Positions 62,629 through 64,000 of a stretch of 64,000 nucleotides of DNA are shown here, in pieces (within the stretch, counting starts at the first letter, position 1; the number at the start of each line of letters is the position of its first letter). The notes beneath the pieces were generated by a model. The model made no database searches. It was not told where the DNA came from and worked only from the letters and a program-made list of their open reading frames with translations. The translations under genes and the position numbers were made by a program. Location of the stretch: NCBI GenBank assembly GCA_024648695.1, contig JACAVV010000005.1, positions 248,001 through 312,000 on the forward strand. Direction: 5' to 3'. Source of the stretch: Nitrospina sp. (GTDB taxonomy: Bacteria > Nitrospinota > Nitrospinia > Nitrospinales > JACRGP01).

Positions 62629-63720
62629 TTAACAGTTACCTTGGCAGATGATGACGGATTCGCCACCGGGCTGGGTGACCGAGAAATTCAAGCCATTTCC
62701 ATTTTGAGTGATATCAGCAATGTTGCCGGAACCGTGCTGAATGATGTTGGCGATATTGTCATTACCAATCTGCTCAACGAAGGCCTGGTTAAAATCACCC
62801 TGCTGGGAAATAAATGCCTCGTTGCCTGTACCCTGCTGAAGGATGCCCGCTTCGTGGAACTGACCGTCCTGGGAGATATCGGCAATATTGAAATCGCCAT
62901 CCTGGAATATGCCAGCGGTGTTGTCTTCACCAAACTGAATGATCGAAGCCAGATCGAAGTCGCCGTTCTGTTCGATTTCTGCAAAGTTGTTTTCGCCGGG
63001 ATCGACGAGTGCAAATTCGGAATGGCTGTCGGTGCCGTTGTGATCATGATCGTGACCGCGCCCGCGTCCAATGGTGTGACCGCGTCCGCGCTGGTTTCGG
63101 TGGCCGTCTTCGTTCAATGATGAAAAGTCATCAACAATCACATCGTCATCGCCACCTGCCTGGATGATGAGGGCTTCGTTGCTATTACCGGTTTGCGAGA
63201 TGGATGCAAAGTTCAAGTTGCCGGTCTGTTCGATGGCTGCCATATTGTCTGCCCCTTCCTGACCGATGAATGCTTCGTTCTCGGCACCAACCTGGGAAAT
63301 GCTGGCAAAATTGAAATCACCGGTCTGGCTGACTTCAGCTGTATTCAAATCTCCCAATTGGATGATGCTGGTGGGTTCGCCTTCGGGACCGATATTGGAG
63401 TCGCCGGTTTGATCAATAGATGCGAAGTTGTTGAGACCTTCCTGCTCAAGAAAACCTTCGTTCTCATCACCAACCTGGACAATCGACACTTCATTGTCGT
63501 CTCCCACCTGGAAGACCTGGACGATGTTGCTTTCTCCATCCTGATCGACACTGGCCAGGTTACCCACCTGAGCAATGAAAGACAGCACGTCAGCACTTTG
63601 GGATTCGTAAGTATCGTCAAATATGTCCAAAGCACCCCCGGAGGATTGAGTGCTGAAAGACACCAGCAACAACAAAATCAAACCCAATCCAAAACCTGCT
63701 TTTAGTTTTTTAAATCGCAT
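62629..63720 (-). CDS. Curlin-repeat protein N with His/Arg/Gly insertion
   Basis: 363 residues from the ATG at 63720 (GAGG nine bases before); an ATG at 63735 is less well placed. Signal peptide FGLGLILLLLVSFSTQ. About ten curlin units, then an insertion GHRNQRGRGHTIGRGRGHDH and DHNGTDSHSE, which is rich in Gly, Arg, His and Asp and could bind metal or nucleic acid. Eight or so more units follow. The C-terminus QPGGESVIICQGNC has two cysteines and differs from all other paralogues. First gene of the N-M-L operon. Confidence 0.88.
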   Translation of the reverse strand: MRFKKLKAGFGLGLILLLLVSFSTQSSGGALDIFDDTYESQSADVLSFIAQVGNLASVDQDGESNIVQVFQVGDDNEVSIVQVGDENEGFLEQEGLNNFASIDQTGDSNIGPEGEPTSIIQLGDLNTAEVSQTGDFNFASISQVGAENEAFIGQEGADNMAAIEQTGNLNFASISQTGNSNEALIIQAGGDDDVIVDDFSSLNEDGHRNQRGRGHTIGRGRGHDHDHNGTDSHSEFALVDPGENNFAEIEQNGDFDLASIIQFGEDNTAGIFQDGDFNIADISQDGQFHEAGILQQGTGNEAFISQQGDFNQAFVEQIGNDNIANIIQHGSGNIADITQNGNGLNFSVTQPGGESVIICQGNC

Positions 63721-63768
63721 TGAGACTCGCCTCATATAAAGAAAGAACGTTCAAGTTTCTATTTAATT

Positions 63769-64000
63769 TCATTAGTGTCCGGGGAAAATCAAAATATTCT
63801 TTGAAAACGTGAGGCTTAATTGGGCTGTTTTTTAACCGGACAGCACGAATAAGCTCCTAAAATGGCTGTAAATGCCTGTTCCCACACTGATAAGGATTTT
63901 CAGCGATCTCAGAAAACTCTTTCAGGGGATGTAGATTCAGGTTTTCCCGGACAGCATGGATCGAAAACAGGTAACTCCTTAAAAAACAATGAAATATTTT
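63769..64000. mobile_element. MITE-like element with TGTCCGGGGAAA ends, copy 2 (cut by window end)
   Basis: All 232 bases are the same as 4844-5075. The left end TGTCCGGGGAAA is at 63776. The right end lies outside the window. It sits 48 bases upstream of the start of gene N, so it could affect transcription of the curlin operon. Confidence 0.85.

Noticed and set aside
44713-63735. Many long open frames on the plus strand opposite the curlin genes (up to 244 codons)
   Set aside because: They mirror the repetitive codons of the curlin genes, lack ribosome binding sites and signal peptides of their own, and their products (rows of I, V, H, R) are the expected complement of Asn/Gln/Asp-rich repeats.
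44713-64000. Presence of csgD, csgG, csgE or csgF genes within the array
   Set aside because: Every gene in this stretch is a curlin-repeat protein or a remnant; no regulator, pore or chaperone was found, so the export system must lie elsewhere if it exists.

Overview
The window looks like chromosomal DNA of a Gram-negative bacterium with mid-range GC (estimated by eye). It carries lipoprotein signals, periplasm-directed signal peptides, a FecR-domain protein, sigma-54 control and many two-component kinases. The phylum cannot be fixed from the sequence; a marine or sediment lineage such as Nitrospinota would be compatible, but this is inference. No rRNA, tRNA, CRISPR array or intact transposase gene was seen. 

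Layout. 0-8.5 kb: partial ORF, a PAS histidine kinase, pyruvate kinase, a small lipoprotein, then a decayed stretch with two frameshifted genes and two kinds of non-coding inverted-repeat element, followed by a second kinase head-to-head with a membrane-anchored WD40 protein. 9-14 kb: a trypsin-like protease/endonuclease I fusion, a TPR protein, a membrane protein, a parvulin and a 45-residue membrane peptide. 14-24 kb: CHASE2 cyclase divergent from a FecR-domain protein, a His/Tyr-rich secreted protein, a GAF-PAS hybrid kinase and a polytopic membrane protein. 23.6-27.7 kb: small hypotheticals, leucyl aminopeptidase and a lipoprotein. 27.8-35.2 kb: a large secreted M23-like/tandem-repeat protein, then a PAS sigma-54 activator divergent from a DsrE/flavin-oxidase/SnoaL operon with a clear -24/-12 promoter and inverted-repeat activator sites; an MBL hydrolase follows. 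35.4-44.5 kb: DUF898 protein plus M48 protease, a paralogous pair (one with a histone-H1-like tail), an osmoprotectant ABC transporter, a LOG protein and a dGTPase-like HD protein. 

44.7-63.7 kb is the striking part: about 19 kb, all on the minus strand, holding 13 intact secreted curlin-repeat (functional amyloid) genes plus two remnants. All are built from an 11-residue unit of the type G-x-x-N-x-A-x-V-x-Q. Eight share an almost identical signal peptide and split into two architectures: alpha, with superrepeats of about 70 residues carrying a DPGN-type insertion; and beta, with shared IPPSN and DELSIPSN modules. They appear to have arisen by duplication of a beta-alpha-small cassette (C-B, F-E-D, I-H-G). 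Many carry a conserved CxxC plus QNDDGG module near the C-terminus. Intergenic spaces carry repeated hairpins, terminators and a recurrent AT-rich motif. No csgG/csgE/csgF-type secretion gene is present in the window. 

Two identical copies of a 232-base non-coding inverted-repeat element lie at 4.84 kb and at the right edge, bracketing 59 kb including the whole curlin array.
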